From an uncultured Bacilli bacterium (GTDB lineage Bacteria; Bacillota_I; Bacilli_A; RF39; UBA660), in assembly GCA_934091015.1 (NCBI GenBank), contig CAKOKM010000030.1:1-15041 (forward strand): DNA of 15,041 nt, written 5' to 3'. Of this stretch, positions 1 to 7,047 are shown in pieces; the stretch's first letter is position 1, and each line of letters begins with the position of its first letter. The notes below the pieces were generated by a model that worked only from the letters and a program-made list of their open reading frames with translations, was not told the origin of the DNA and did no database searches. Made by a program: the position numbers and the translations under genes.

Positions 1-162
1 ATGCTTAGTGATACTTGCGGGGCATTATCTTCTAACTCTTTATATTGGACTAGTAATAATGTAGATTTTTATTTATCTAGTGATAAGTTATCTTCAACTG
101 AGTTATTAACTATTGCTGAAAGTATATCAACAGGTACTTTATCAGTTGTTGGTGAAAAATAA
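1..162 (+). CDS. C-terminal fragment of an unidentified protein, possibly DUF4367-like
   Basis: The frame is open from the first base to TAA at 160-162 (53 codons). The ATG at position 1 may be an internal Met, because the gene probably begins outside the window. The visible residues include LYWTSNNVDFYLSSDKLS and then ELLTIAESI. This 'aromatic strand, then LS-x-x-EL-x-x-IAESI helix' ending resembles the C-terminus of DUF4367-type domains found in extracytoplasmic or anti-sigma-linked proteins of Bacillota. That assignment rests on about 50 residues and is tentative. A terminator follows 5 bp after the stop, so this is the last gene of its unit. Confidence 0.6.
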   Translation: MLSDTCGALSSNSLYWTSNNVDFYLSSDKLSSTELLTIAESISTGTLSVVGEK

Positions 163-167
163 TTTAA

Positions 168-197
168 GGAAATCTCTTTATATAGGAGATTTTTTTA
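168..197 (+). terminator. Intrinsic terminator of the upstream gene
   Basis: AAATCTC (170-176) pairs with GAGATTT (186-192) across a 9-base AT-rich loop, and the T-run at 190-196 follows. It lies directly behind the stop at 162. Confidence 0.8.
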
Positions 198-225
198 TTT
201 AAAACTTTTTAATTTTTTTATTATA

Positions 226-234
226 TGTTACAAT
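226..234 (+). promoter_or_regulatory. Extended -10 promoter of the acyl-adenylating enzyme gene
   Basis: TG-T-TACAAT: an extended -10 with one mismatch to TATAAT. No good -35 is visible upstream, only T-rich sequence. Transcription would start near 241, giving a leader of about 35 nt that contains the GGGGGAG ribosome binding site before the ATG at 275. Confidence 0.55.
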
Positions 235-274
235 TATCTTGTTAATAAATATTTATAGTTGGGGGAGTTAAACA

Positions 275-2128
275 ATGAATAAGGAAGATTTATTAAAATT
301 AAAAAAGAAAATTTTAGAATTATCAGAAGAAGATAAAAAGGAAAGGAATAAGTATTTAAGAGATATTGTTACTGATAAAATTTTAGGACCAAAAGTTGGA
401 TATCCTGAAATAGATAAACCATGGTTACAATATTATGGTGAAGAAATATTTGATGTAAAGGTTCCTAATATAAGTGCTTTTGATTTTATGCATGAAAGTA
501 ATTTGAATAATTTAGATAATGTTGCTTTAAGTTATTTTGGCAATCAGAATCTTTATAGAGAATTATTTTGCAAAATAGAAGAAGTAGAAAATTGTTTTCG
601 TAATATTGGGGTAAAAAAAGGTGATATTGTAACAATTGCGATACCTAATATTCCGGAAAATGTGTTAATATTTTATGCTTTAAATAAAATTGGTGCAATT
701 TCTAATTTTATAGATTTGCGTTTGAAAGAAGGCTTTCTTCTAGATGCTATTAATGAAGTTGATTCTAAATTTTTGGTTGGAAGTGATATTTTTTTAAAAA
801 ATATTTATAAAGTAATTGATCAAACTAATTTAGAAAAAGTTATTGTTACTACACCATCTAGTTCTTTGCCAAGTATTATGAAATATATGTATAATTTGTC
901 ACATATAACTTTAAAAAAACATGATAATAGATTTATTAATTGGAATGAATTTTTAAAAAATAATTATCCATCTGAAACTACTAAAGATAAGTTTAATGGA
1001 GAGTGGCCGGCATGTATTTTACATACAAGTGGGACATCAACTGGAAAATCTAAAGGTGTGTTGTTATCAAATTATGCTTTAAATAGTATGGCAATGCAAT
1101 ATAGGTATATAGGAATAGATTATAAAAAAGAAGATAGATTTATGAATCAAGTTCCACCATTTTTAGCATATAATATTATTCTTTCAACTCATATGCCATT
1201 GTGTATGGGAATGGATATTGTTATGCTTCCAAATTATGAGCCGGAAAAGTTTGCTAAACATGTTATGCAGTATAAAATAAATCATGTTCTTGCTGGACCA
1301 GCTGATTGGACTAATTTTTTAGATAATAAAAAAGTTAGAGAAGAAGATTTAAGTTATTTAAGTACTATGGGTAGCGGTAGTGATAAAATAAATAATGAAA
1401 TAAAAAATAAAATAAATAATCTAATAGCTTCAAGAGGAGGAAAACACAAAATATTGGAAGGATATGGGATGACTGAAGTTGGTTCGGCTGCTTGTTCTTC
1501 ATTAAGAAATGTTAATGTTGAAAATAGTGTTGGTGTTCCACTTCCATTTATGAATATTGGAATATTTGATCCTGATACATTAGAAGAACTTTCTTATAAT
1601 AATGAGGGTGAAATTTGTATTAAGGGGCCAACAATGATGGATTGTTATTACAATAATGAAGAAGCAACTATGGAAGCTCTTAGGGAACATGATGATGGAT
1701 CTATATGGGTTCATACTGGTGATTTAGGACGTTTGGACGATAACGGTGTACTATATTTTATGGGAAGACTAAAAAGACTTATTATAAGATATGACGGAAT
1801 TAAAATTTCACCTAGCGATATAGAAAATGTGGTAGATGAAATACCATATGTTAAAGATTGTTGTGTTGTTGGTATAGATGATGTGGAACATAATAGTGGA
1901 AGTGTTTCTTGTATAAATGTTATTCCAGATGAGACAAATAACTTAACTGAAGAAGAATTAAAAAGTTTAATAATAGAATTATGTAATCAAAAATTAACGC
2001 CAAAATATTGTATTAAAAAAATAAATGTTATGAGTGAGTTTCCTTTAACACCTGTTGGAAAAGTTGACTATAAGAAATTGGAAAAAATTTGTAACGAAAA
2101 ACAAGTAAAAGTATTAAAAAAAGATTAG
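275..2128 (+). CDS. Class I adenylate-forming enzyme (AMP-dependent acyl-CoA synthetase-like)
   Basis: Predicted cytoplasmic enzyme of 617 aa that activates a carboxylic acid with ATP to an acyl-adenylate, usually followed by transfer to CoA or another thiol. The family motifs appear in order: P-loop HTSGTSTGKSKG (250-261), GYGMTE (396-401), TGDLG (481-485), the hinge motif GRLKRL...YDGIKISPSDIE (497-517), and PVGKVDYKKLE near the C-terminus with the catalytic Lys at about 596. Length and motif spacing suit a full-length acyl-CoA synthetase. The N-terminal stretch YPEIDKPWLQYY (about 43-54) resembles acyl-CoA ligases of gut Bacillota. Start: ATG with GGGGGAG about 9 bp upstream. A kinase-like membrane protein gene follows after 15 bp, so the two are probably co-transcribed. 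The acyl substrate cannot be read from sequence; a medium- or long-chain fatty acid is the default guess. Confidence 0.88.
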   Translation: MNKEDLLKLKKKILELSEEDKKERNKYLRDIVTDKILGPKVGYPEIDKPWLQYYGEEIFDVKVPNISAFDFMHESNLNNLDNVALSYFGNQNLYRELFCKIEEVENCFRNIGVKKGDIVTIAIPNIPENVLIFYALNKIGAISNFIDLRLKEGFLLDAINEVDSKFLVGSDIFLKNIYKVIDQTNLEKVIVTTPSSSLPSIMKYMYNLSHITLKKHDNRFINWNEFLKNNYPSETTKDKFNGEWPACILHTSGTSTGKSKGVLLSNYALNSMAMQYRYIGIDYKKEDRFMNQVPPFLAYNIILSTHMPLCMGMDIVMLPNYEPEKFAKHVMQYKINHVLAGPADWTNFLDNKKVREEDLSYLSTMGSGSDKINNEIKNKINNLIASRGGKHKILEGYGMTEVGSAACSSLRNVNVENSVGVPLPFMNIGIFDPDTLEELSYNNEGEICIKGPTMMDCYYNNEEATMEALREHDDGSIWVHTGDLGRLDDNGVLYFMGRLKRLIIRYDGIKISPSDIENVVDEIPYVKDCCVVGIDDVEHNSGSVSCINVIPDETNNLTEEELKSLIIELCNQKLTPKYCIKKINVMSEFPLTPVGKVDYKKLEKICNEKQVKVLKKD

Positions 2129-2143
2129 AATGGGTGAATGTGA

Positions 2144-3940
2144 ATGACTAGCAGCATTATTTTTTCGATTTGTAGTTTAGTGTATATTATATTAATTATT
2201 GTTGTATATATGTCAAAACCAAGGATTAGTAATGAAGAAAATAAAATTTATTTATCTTTATTGTTTATAAATTTATTTGGCTTAATTACTGAAATATTCG
2301 CGACATTAATTAGATATAATTTTCCGAATATGGTAATAACCTTTAATATATTATTGAGATTAATTACAACGTATTTTGTTTTATGGCCTTATATTTTCTT
2401 TCTATATATTGTTACGGTTTCATTAAAAAGAAATATTATATTTAAAAGAGCTATTATAATTCTTTTTGTAGAATGTTTTTTAGCATTTTGTTTACCGTTT
2501 GATGTAGTATATATTGACGGAATTGTTGCTTATACATCTGGATTAGGTATATATTATACATATTTAGTAGGTGGTGTTGATTTGATATTATGTCTATATT
2601 TTGCTGTAAAATATAAGAGTAATATTGGGTTAAAAAAAGAAATACCAATTATTTTGTTAATAGTATTTTATATTATAGCTTCTTTAATTGCAGCGGTTAA
2701 TCCTCAATTATTAATTGTTTCAAGTGTTGAAACTTTTATAACTGTTTTAATGTATTTTACAATTGAAAATCCTGATTTAAAAATATTAGAAGAAATTAGT
2801 AGAATTAAAGATTTAACAGAAAAAACATATGATGATAAATCTACTTTTATTTATCGTATGAATGATGAAATTAATTCAGTATTAAATAATGTAAAAGAAA
2901 AAATTAATGTTATAAATAATGAATTAGATGAAAATACTAATATACAAAATACTAAAAATAATTTAAAAGAAGTTGTAGCTTTAATAGATAGTACTAAAAA
3001 AAGATTTAATTCAATTAATGATATTTCAGAAATAGATTCAAAAGAATTAAAAAATGTAAGTAATAAATATAATGTCGTAAATTTATTAAATCAGATTATT
3101 GCTTATAATAAAGATAAAGTTAAAGATAATGTAGAATTTAGATCTTCAATAAGTAGTTCATTACCAGATTTATTGTATGGTGATTCTATTAAAGTAAAAC
3201 AAATTATAAATAGTTTGTTGGATAATTCAATTAAAAATACTTATAGTGGTTTTATAGAACTTAGGGTTTCATGTATCATTAAATATGATGTATGTAGATT
3301 GATTATAACAGTGCAGGATTCTGGTACTGGAATTGATTTGGTTAAACAAAATGAAATATTATCTGATAAAAGTGAATTATCATTAGATGATATAAAAAAT
3401 AAAGATGATTTAATAATAAATCTAAAAACTATTAAAAAAATTGTTAATGTAATAGGTGGTACATTATCAATAGAATCTTTAAATTCAAATGGTACAACTA
3501 TTAATGTTACTTTAGATCAAAAAATGGTTAATAATGATATTGGTTATTTAGATAAAGATTTAAACAATTATAAAAATATTATATCTTCTCAAAAACATAT
3601 TAGTGTTATTTCAAATAATGAAAAAAATGTTAGAGTAGTTAAATCAATTGGAAAGAAAAATGGGGATGTAGTTGAATCTTTTGACATGACTAAAACTTGT
3701 TTGGATAAAATAAGAAATGGTGAATCTTTTAATATAGTTGTAATTGATGAAGAAATGGATAAGATAGATGCTAGAAGTTTTCTGGATAAAGTTAGACAAG
3801 TAGATAGTTTTAAAGGAAAAGTGTTTGTTATAACTAAAAAGAAGAGTATTAACTTAAAGAAAGAGTTAAAAGAATATGGCTTTGATGCTGTATTAATTGA
3901 TCCTTTAAATAAAAAAGATATAGAAGATAATTTTAAATAA
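2144..3940 (+). CDS. Membrane pseudo-hybrid histidine kinase
   Basis: 598 aa. Residues 1-205 hold about seven hydrophobic segments (roughly 4-23, 34-56, 62-92, 98-119, 134-156, 166-185, 188-205). A coiled linker is followed by a dimerisation-like helix, an ATPase-like domain (about 310-457) and a receiver-like domain (about 485-598). MNDEINSVLNNV (239-250) aligns with the HisKA H-box MSHEIRTPLNAI, but Asp241 replaces the phospho-His. The only His in the protein is H485. The N-box (NSLLDNSIKNT, 356-366, Asn361) and G1 (DSGTGID, 392-398) remain. The G2 GxGL glycines are replaced by LIINLK. The receiver keeps the phospho-Asp position (D535) and Thr564, but has SN instead of the acidic pair and Asp586 instead of Lys. 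It is therefore probably a non-catalytic sensor or scaffold. The start is forced by an in-frame TGA 3 bp upstream; the SD is weak. spo0A lies 119 bp downstream. Confidence 0.8.
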   Translation: MTSSIIFSICSLVYIILIIVVYMSKPRISNEENKIYLSLLFINLFGLITEIFATLIRYNFPNMVITFNILLRLITTYFVLWPYIFFLYIVTVSLKRNIIFKRAIIILFVECFLAFCLPFDVVYIDGIVAYTSGLGIYYTYLVGGVDLILCLYFAVKYKSNIGLKKEIPIILLIVFYIIASLIAAVNPQLLIVSSVETFITVLMYFTIENPDLKILEEISRIKDLTEKTYDDKSTFIYRMNDEINSVLNNVKEKINVINNELDENTNIQNTKNNLKEVVALIDSTKKRFNSINDISEIDSKELKNVSNKYNVVNLLNQIIAYNKDKVKDNVEFRSSISSSLPDLLYGDSIKVKQIINSLLDNSIKNTYSGFIELRVSCIIKYDVCRLIITVQDSGTGIDLVKQNEILSDKSELSLDDIKNKDDLIINLKTIKKIVNVIGGTLSIESLNSNGTTINVTLDQKMVNNDIGYLDKDLNNYKNIISSQKHISVISNNEKNVRVVKSIGKKNGDVVESFDMTKTCLDKIRNGESFNIVVIDEEMDKIDARSFLDKVRQVDSFKGKVFVITKKKSINLKKELKEYGFDAVLIDPLNKKDIEDNFK

Positions 3941-4002
3941 TTCGACAAAAGTTTACATATCTTGACAATAGTTGTCAGGATATTTTCTTTTTATTTGTCA
4001 TA
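3941..4002. promoter_or_regulatory. Cluster of four TTGTC motifs (0A-box-like) upstream of spo0A
   Basis: A perfect match to the B. subtilis Spo0A-binding 0A box, TTGTCGAA, lies on the minus strand at 3941-3948. Three weaker relatives follow: TTGTCAAG (minus, 3961-3968), TTGTCAGG (plus, 3972-3979) and TTGTCATA (plus, 3995-4002). The two middle copies are also the arms of the hairpin at 3957-3983. The arrangement suggests Spo0A autoregulation, but the weak copies may be by-products of the hairpin. Confidence 0.5.
3957..3995 (+). terminator. Terminator after the pseudo-kinase gene
   Basis: ATATCTTGACAA (3957-3968) pairs with TTGTCAGGATAT (3972-3983), with one G-U pair over 12 positions and a very short loop. 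A T-rich tract continues to about 3996. This should largely separate spo0A transcription from the gene before it. Confidence 0.75.
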
Positions 4003-4016
4003 TTTAAGTGTATAAT
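3988..4016 (+). promoter_or_regulatory. spo0A: Probable spo0A promoter
   Basis: A perfect TATAAT at 4011-4016 is the best -10. The hexamer 17 bp upstream (TTTTTA, 3988-3993) is a poor -35, so activation or another sigma factor is possible. Transcription would start near 4023. The ribosome binding site AAAAGGAG is at 4047-4054. Confidence 0.4.
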
Positions 4017-4059
4017 TAAAGTACGTGGTATTTATATAATAAGATGAAAAGGAGAGAAA

Positions 4060-4812
4060 ATGAAAACCAAAATACAGGTATTTATGGTTGATGATAACAA
4101 GGATGTTATCACTGAAGTAAAGAAGTATTTTAGTAGTAAGAATGTTGGTGTAGAAATAGTAGGATCTTGTTCTAATGGAGAAGATGCTCTAAATGAATTA
4201 AAAAAGAATTATGCTAGTTATGATTTAGTTTTAATGGATTTAGTTATACCAAAAAGAGATGGACTTAGCGTCTTAGAAGAATTAAAGAAAGAAAATATAA
4301 ATATTAAAAGTATAATTACTACGTGTATTAATTCGGTGGATATAATTAATAAGTGTATGGATGTTGGGGTAAGTTACTATATGTTAAAACCATATAATTT
4401 AGATTCTTTAGTTGATATTATTAAGAAAATTGTTACTAATAAAACTAAAACAAGAATTGATAATAAAGATTTACAACAAGCAATAACAAACTTATTACAT
4501 TCACTTGGAATGCCTAGTCATATAAAGGGTTATAGTTACATTAGAGATAGTATTAGTTTAATGTATAATAAACCTAGTATGTTAGGAGCTATTACAAAAG
4601 AATTATATCCAGAAATTGCTGATATGTATGATACAACTTCATCAAGAGTTGAAAGAGCAATTAGACATGCAATAGAGGTAAGTTGGACTAGAGGAGATTA
4701 TGAAGTAATGGAAGAAATATTTGGTCACTCCGTTGATTATGATAGAGCAAAACCAACTAATTCAGAGTTCATAGCTACTTTAGCAGATAAATTAAGATTA
4801 GAGATACATTGA
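4060..4812 (+). CDS. spo0A: Spo0A-type response regulator
   Basis: 250 aa, close to the usual Spo0A length (about 267 in B. subtilis). The receiver domain (1-125) has the acidic pair D11/D12, phospho-Asp D60 in LVLMDL, Thr87/Thr88 and Lys110-Pro111, so it looks competent for phosphorylation. The C-terminal Spo0A DNA-binding domain (about 135-250) is strongly conserved: HSLGMPSHIKGY (147-158), LYPEIADMYDTTSSRVERAI (182-201), the recognition helix region, and KPTNSEFIATLADKLRLE (231-248). It is a transcription factor that binds 0A boxes; in spore formers it is the master switch for sporulation entry. Nothing else here is sporulation-specific, so whether the organism sporulates is open. It has its own promoter region and terminator, hence is monocistronic, and a 0A box lies about 110 bp upstream. 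Confidence 0.95.
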   Translation: MKTKIQVFMVDDNKDVITEVKKYFSSKNVGVEIVGSCSNGEDALNELKKNYASYDLVLMDLVIPKRDGLSVLEELKKENINIKSIITTCINSVDIINKCMDVGVSYYMLKPYNLDSLVDIIKKIVTNKTKTRIDNKDLQQAITNLLHSLGMPSHIKGYSYIRDSISLMYNKPSMLGAITKELYPEIADMYDTTSSRVERAIRHAIEVSWTRGDYEVMEEIFGHSVDYDRAKPTNSEFIATLADKLRLEIH

Positions 4813-4816
4813 TTAA

Positions 4817-4841
4817 GGATAGCTTAGGCTATTCTTTTTTT
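4817..4841 (+). terminator. spo0A terminator
   Basis: GGATAGC (4817-4823), loop TTAG, GCTATTC (4828-4834), then seven T (4835-4841). One G-U pair. It begins 4 bp after the spo0A stop. Confidence 0.88.
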
Positions 4842-4903
4842 GTATTTTAGATAAAAATATTATTATTTTTTGAAAAATATTATAATAATTTTTTTAAAAA
4901 TAG

Positions 4904-4931
4904 TTGAAATTTTAAAAAGAAATGGTAAAAT
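4904..4931 (+). promoter_or_regulatory. thrS: Promoter of the thrS T-box transcript
   Basis: -35 TTGAAA (4904-4909), 16 bp, extended -10 TG-G-TAAAAT (TG at 4923-4924, hexamer 4926-4931). The stretch just upstream (about 4853-4902) is almost pure A/T in short A and T tracts and could act as an UP element; no gene is seen in it. Transcription would start near 4938. Confidence 0.7.
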
Positions 4932-4945
4932 AATGAATATGTTAA

Positions 4946-5140
4946 ATGCGTTGATTAGGACAAAGCTAATAACAATTATTTACAAAGCGAATTGCGTATG
5001 GTGAAAGGCAATTAAATAACTTATTAGTTACTACCTATAAGCAGGACTCGAAAGATGTTCCCGGGGAAAACCTCGTTAAATAAATAAAGTAAATAACGGA
5101 TGGTACCGTGCTCTAGCACTCCTTTAAAGGGGTTTTTTTC
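4946..5140 (+). promoter_or_regulatory. Threonine T-box riboswitch leader
   Basis: tRNA-sensing leader controlling thrS. Stem I pairs CTAATAA (4966-4972) with TTATTAG (5021-5027) and TTATTTA (4976-4982) with TAAATAA (5013-5019). Below, TAGG (4956-4959) pairs with CCTA (5034-5037). The specifier loop strand TTACTA (5028-5033) exposes ACT (5030-5032), a Thr codon followed by a purine. Stem III is CGGGG-AAAA-CCTCG (5062-5075). The T-box core TGGTACCGTG is at 5101-5110, its UGGU expected to pair with the uncharged ACCA end. The terminator ACTCCTTTAAAGGGGT (5118-5133) plus T-run (to 5139) closes the leader. High uncharged tRNA-Thr should favour readthrough into thrS. Confidence 0.9.
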
Positions 5141-5169
5141 ATTTAACAAGAAAGAAAGGAAGATAAAAA

Positions 5170-6915
5170 ATGATAAATATTAAAGAAGATGAAAAATTAA
5201 GCGTATTAAACCATAGTTGTGCTCATTTATTAGCACAAGCAGTTAAACATTTATATCCAAATGCAAAATTTTGGGTAGGTCCTGTAATAGAGGATGGATT
5301 CTATTATGATATCGATTTAGGAAATATTACTTTAACAGAAGAAGATTTGCCTAAAATAGAAAAAGAAATGAAGAAAATAGCAAAAGATGGGAAAAGAATT
5401 GTTAGACATGAAATATCTAAAGCAGAAGCATTAGATTTGTTTAAGGATGATCCATATAAAATTGATTTAATTAATAGAATGGACGAAGATAATACTATAA
5501 TTAGTATGTATACACAAGGGGATTTTACAGATTTATGTAGAGGACCTCATGTAGAAACCGTTAAAGAAATAAAATATTTTAAGTTACTTAAAGTGAGTGG
5601 TGCTTATTGGAAGGGCGATTCTAATAACAAAATGCTTCAAAGAATTTATGGTGTTTGTTTTGATAATGATAATTCTTTAAATGAATATTTAAATTTTTTA
5701 GAAGAAGCTAAGAAGAGAGATCATAAAAAACTAGGTAAGGAATTAGATTTATTTATGATGAGTGAATATGGTCCAGGCTTTCCTTTCTTCTTAAATAATG
5801 GAATGATTTTAAGAAATCAATTAGAAAATTTTTGGTATGATGAACATACTAAAGAGGGATATGAATTTGTTAAAACTCCAATTATGTTAAATAAAGAACT
5901 TTGGGAATTATCTGGTCATTGGTACAATTATAGAGAAAATATGTATACTAGTGAAATTGATGATAAAGTATTTGCAATTAAGCCTATGAATTGTCCTGGT
6001 GGAATGCTTGTATATAAAAATTCTCTTCATTCTTATAAAGATTTACCTTTAAGAATTGGAGAACTTGGTCAAGTACATAGACATGAAGCAAGTGGTTCAT
6101 TAAATGGTTTATTTAGAGTAAGAACTTTTACTCAAGATGATGCACATATTTTTATGCGAGAAGATCAGATTGAAGAGGAAGTTGTAAGATTAATTAATTT
6201 TATTGATAGAATGTATTCTATATTTGGTTTAACATATGAAATTGAACTTTCAACTAGACCAGAAGAAAAATATATTGGAAGTATTGAAATTTGGAACAAA
6301 TCTGAAAAAGCTTTAGAAGAAGCTTGTCATAGAGCAGGACATGATTGCAAAATTAATCCTGGTGATGGTGCTTTCTACGGACCTAAATTAGATTTTCATA
6401 TTAAAGATTCTTTAGGTAGAGTATGGCAATGTGGAACAATTCAACTTGATATGAACTTACCAGAAAGATTTGATTTAACATATATTGATTCTGATGGAAG
6501 TAAGAAAAGACCGGTTATGTTGCATCGTGTAATATATGGTTCAATTGAAAGATTTATTGGTATTTTAATCGAACATTATGCTGGAGCATTTCCACTTTGG
6601 CTTAGTCCAGTACAAGTAAATATTATTCCAGTTAATAATGAATTGCATTCAAATTATTGTAATAATATTAAGAATTTACTTGAGGAAAATAAGATTAGAG
6701 TTAAAGTTGATATTAGAGACGAAAAGTTAGGATATAAAATGCGTGAAAGTCAAACTAAAAAAATACCTATAACTTTAATTATTGGAGATAATGAAGTTAA
6801 TAATAAACAAATTAGTTATCGTAAATATGGAAGTCAAGAAACTTTTACTTGTAAAATTGATGAATTTATAAGTGAAATGAATAAATGTTTAAAAGATAAA
6901 AAATATAATATTTAA
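5170..6915 (+). CDS. thrS: Threonyl-tRNA synthetase lacking the TGS domain
   Basis: Class II synthetase charging tRNA-Thr in the cytoplasm; 581 aa versus about 640 in B. subtilis and E. coli. The shortfall is N-terminal: the protein starts almost at the editing domain, whose HSCAH (15-19) and CRGPH (123-127) motifs are intact, so editing of mischarged Ser-tRNA should be kept. The ubiquitin-like TGS domain is absent. In the catalytic core, the zinc ligands are C275 (PMNCPGG), H326 (DDAHIF) and H452 (LHRVIYGS). Motif 2 spans about 295-328, and motif 3 includes GSIERF (457-462). The anticodon-binding domain is about 480-581. Start: ATG with AAAGGAAG about 8 bp upstream. No start codon further upstream could restore a TGS domain, since the T-box terminator ends 30 bp before. 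It is controlled by the Thr T-box and ends at a strong terminator. Confidence 0.97.
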   Translation: MINIKEDEKLSVLNHSCAHLLAQAVKHLYPNAKFWVGPVIEDGFYYDIDLGNITLTEEDLPKIEKEMKKIAKDGKRIVRHEISKAEALDLFKDDPYKIDLINRMDEDNTIISMYTQGDFTDLCRGPHVETVKEIKYFKLLKVSGAYWKGDSNNKMLQRIYGVCFDNDNSLNEYLNFLEEAKKRDHKKLGKELDLFMMSEYGPGFPFFLNNGMILRNQLENFWYDEHTKEGYEFVKTPIMLNKELWELSGHWYNYRENMYTSEIDDKVFAIKPMNCPGGMLVYKNSLHSYKDLPLRIGELGQVHRHEASGSLNGLFRVRTFTQDDAHIFMREDQIEEEVVRLINFIDRMYSIFGLTYEIELSTRPEEKYIGSIEIWNKSEKALEEACHRAGHDCKINPGDGAFYGPKLDFHIKDSLGRVWQCGTIQLDMNLPERFDLTYIDSDGSKKRPVMLHRVIYGSIERFIGILIEHYAGAFPLWLSPVQVNIIPVNNELHSNYCNNIKNLLEENKIRVKVDIRDEKLGYKMRESQTKKIPITLIIGDNEVNNKQISYRKYGSQETFTCKIDEFISEMNKCLKDKKYNI

Positions 6916-6973
6916 AAATTATAAAACTTTAGGATGTTATAGCTAGTTATAACTATTATATAGAATTTTATGA

Positions 6974-7002
6974 AATATTTAGGGAAACCTGAATATTTTT
7001 TT
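6974..7002 (+). terminator. thrS terminator
   Basis: AATATTTAGG (6974-6983), GAAA tetraloop, CCTGAATATT (6988-6997), then T to 7002. Ten pairs with one G-U. The rest of the 6916-7047 spacer holds only a small imperfect palindrome, GTTATA...TATAAC (6936-6953), of unknown role. Confidence 0.9.
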
Positions 7003-7047
7003 AATACTTAAACCATTATATTCATAGAATATTATGGGAGATAAATC

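Noticed and set aside
3589..3948. A 119-codon open frame on the minus strand under the pseudo-kinase gene
   Set aside because: It lies wholly opposite a well-supported coding region, has no recognisable motif or SD, and is explained by the AT-rich codon bias of the plus-strand gene.
3995..4016. TTGTCA (3995-4000) with TATAAT (4011-4016) as a sigma-A promoter for spo0A
   Set aside because: The spacer is 10 bp, far too short for a -35/-10 pair; the TTGTCA is better read as part of the TTGTC cluster.
4853..4903. AT-rich imperfect inverted and direct repeat (AAAAATATTAT twice) as an origin-like or mobile-element end
   Set aside because: Low complexity in an AT-rich genome; no DnaA boxes, GC-rich clusters or target duplications are seen. 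An UP-element role is simpler.
6936..6953. GTTATA...TATAAC palindrome as an operator for the Clp-like gene
   Set aside because: It lies upstream of the thrS terminator and does not resemble the CtsR heptad repeat or the HrcA CIRCE element; no support beyond short AT symmetry.
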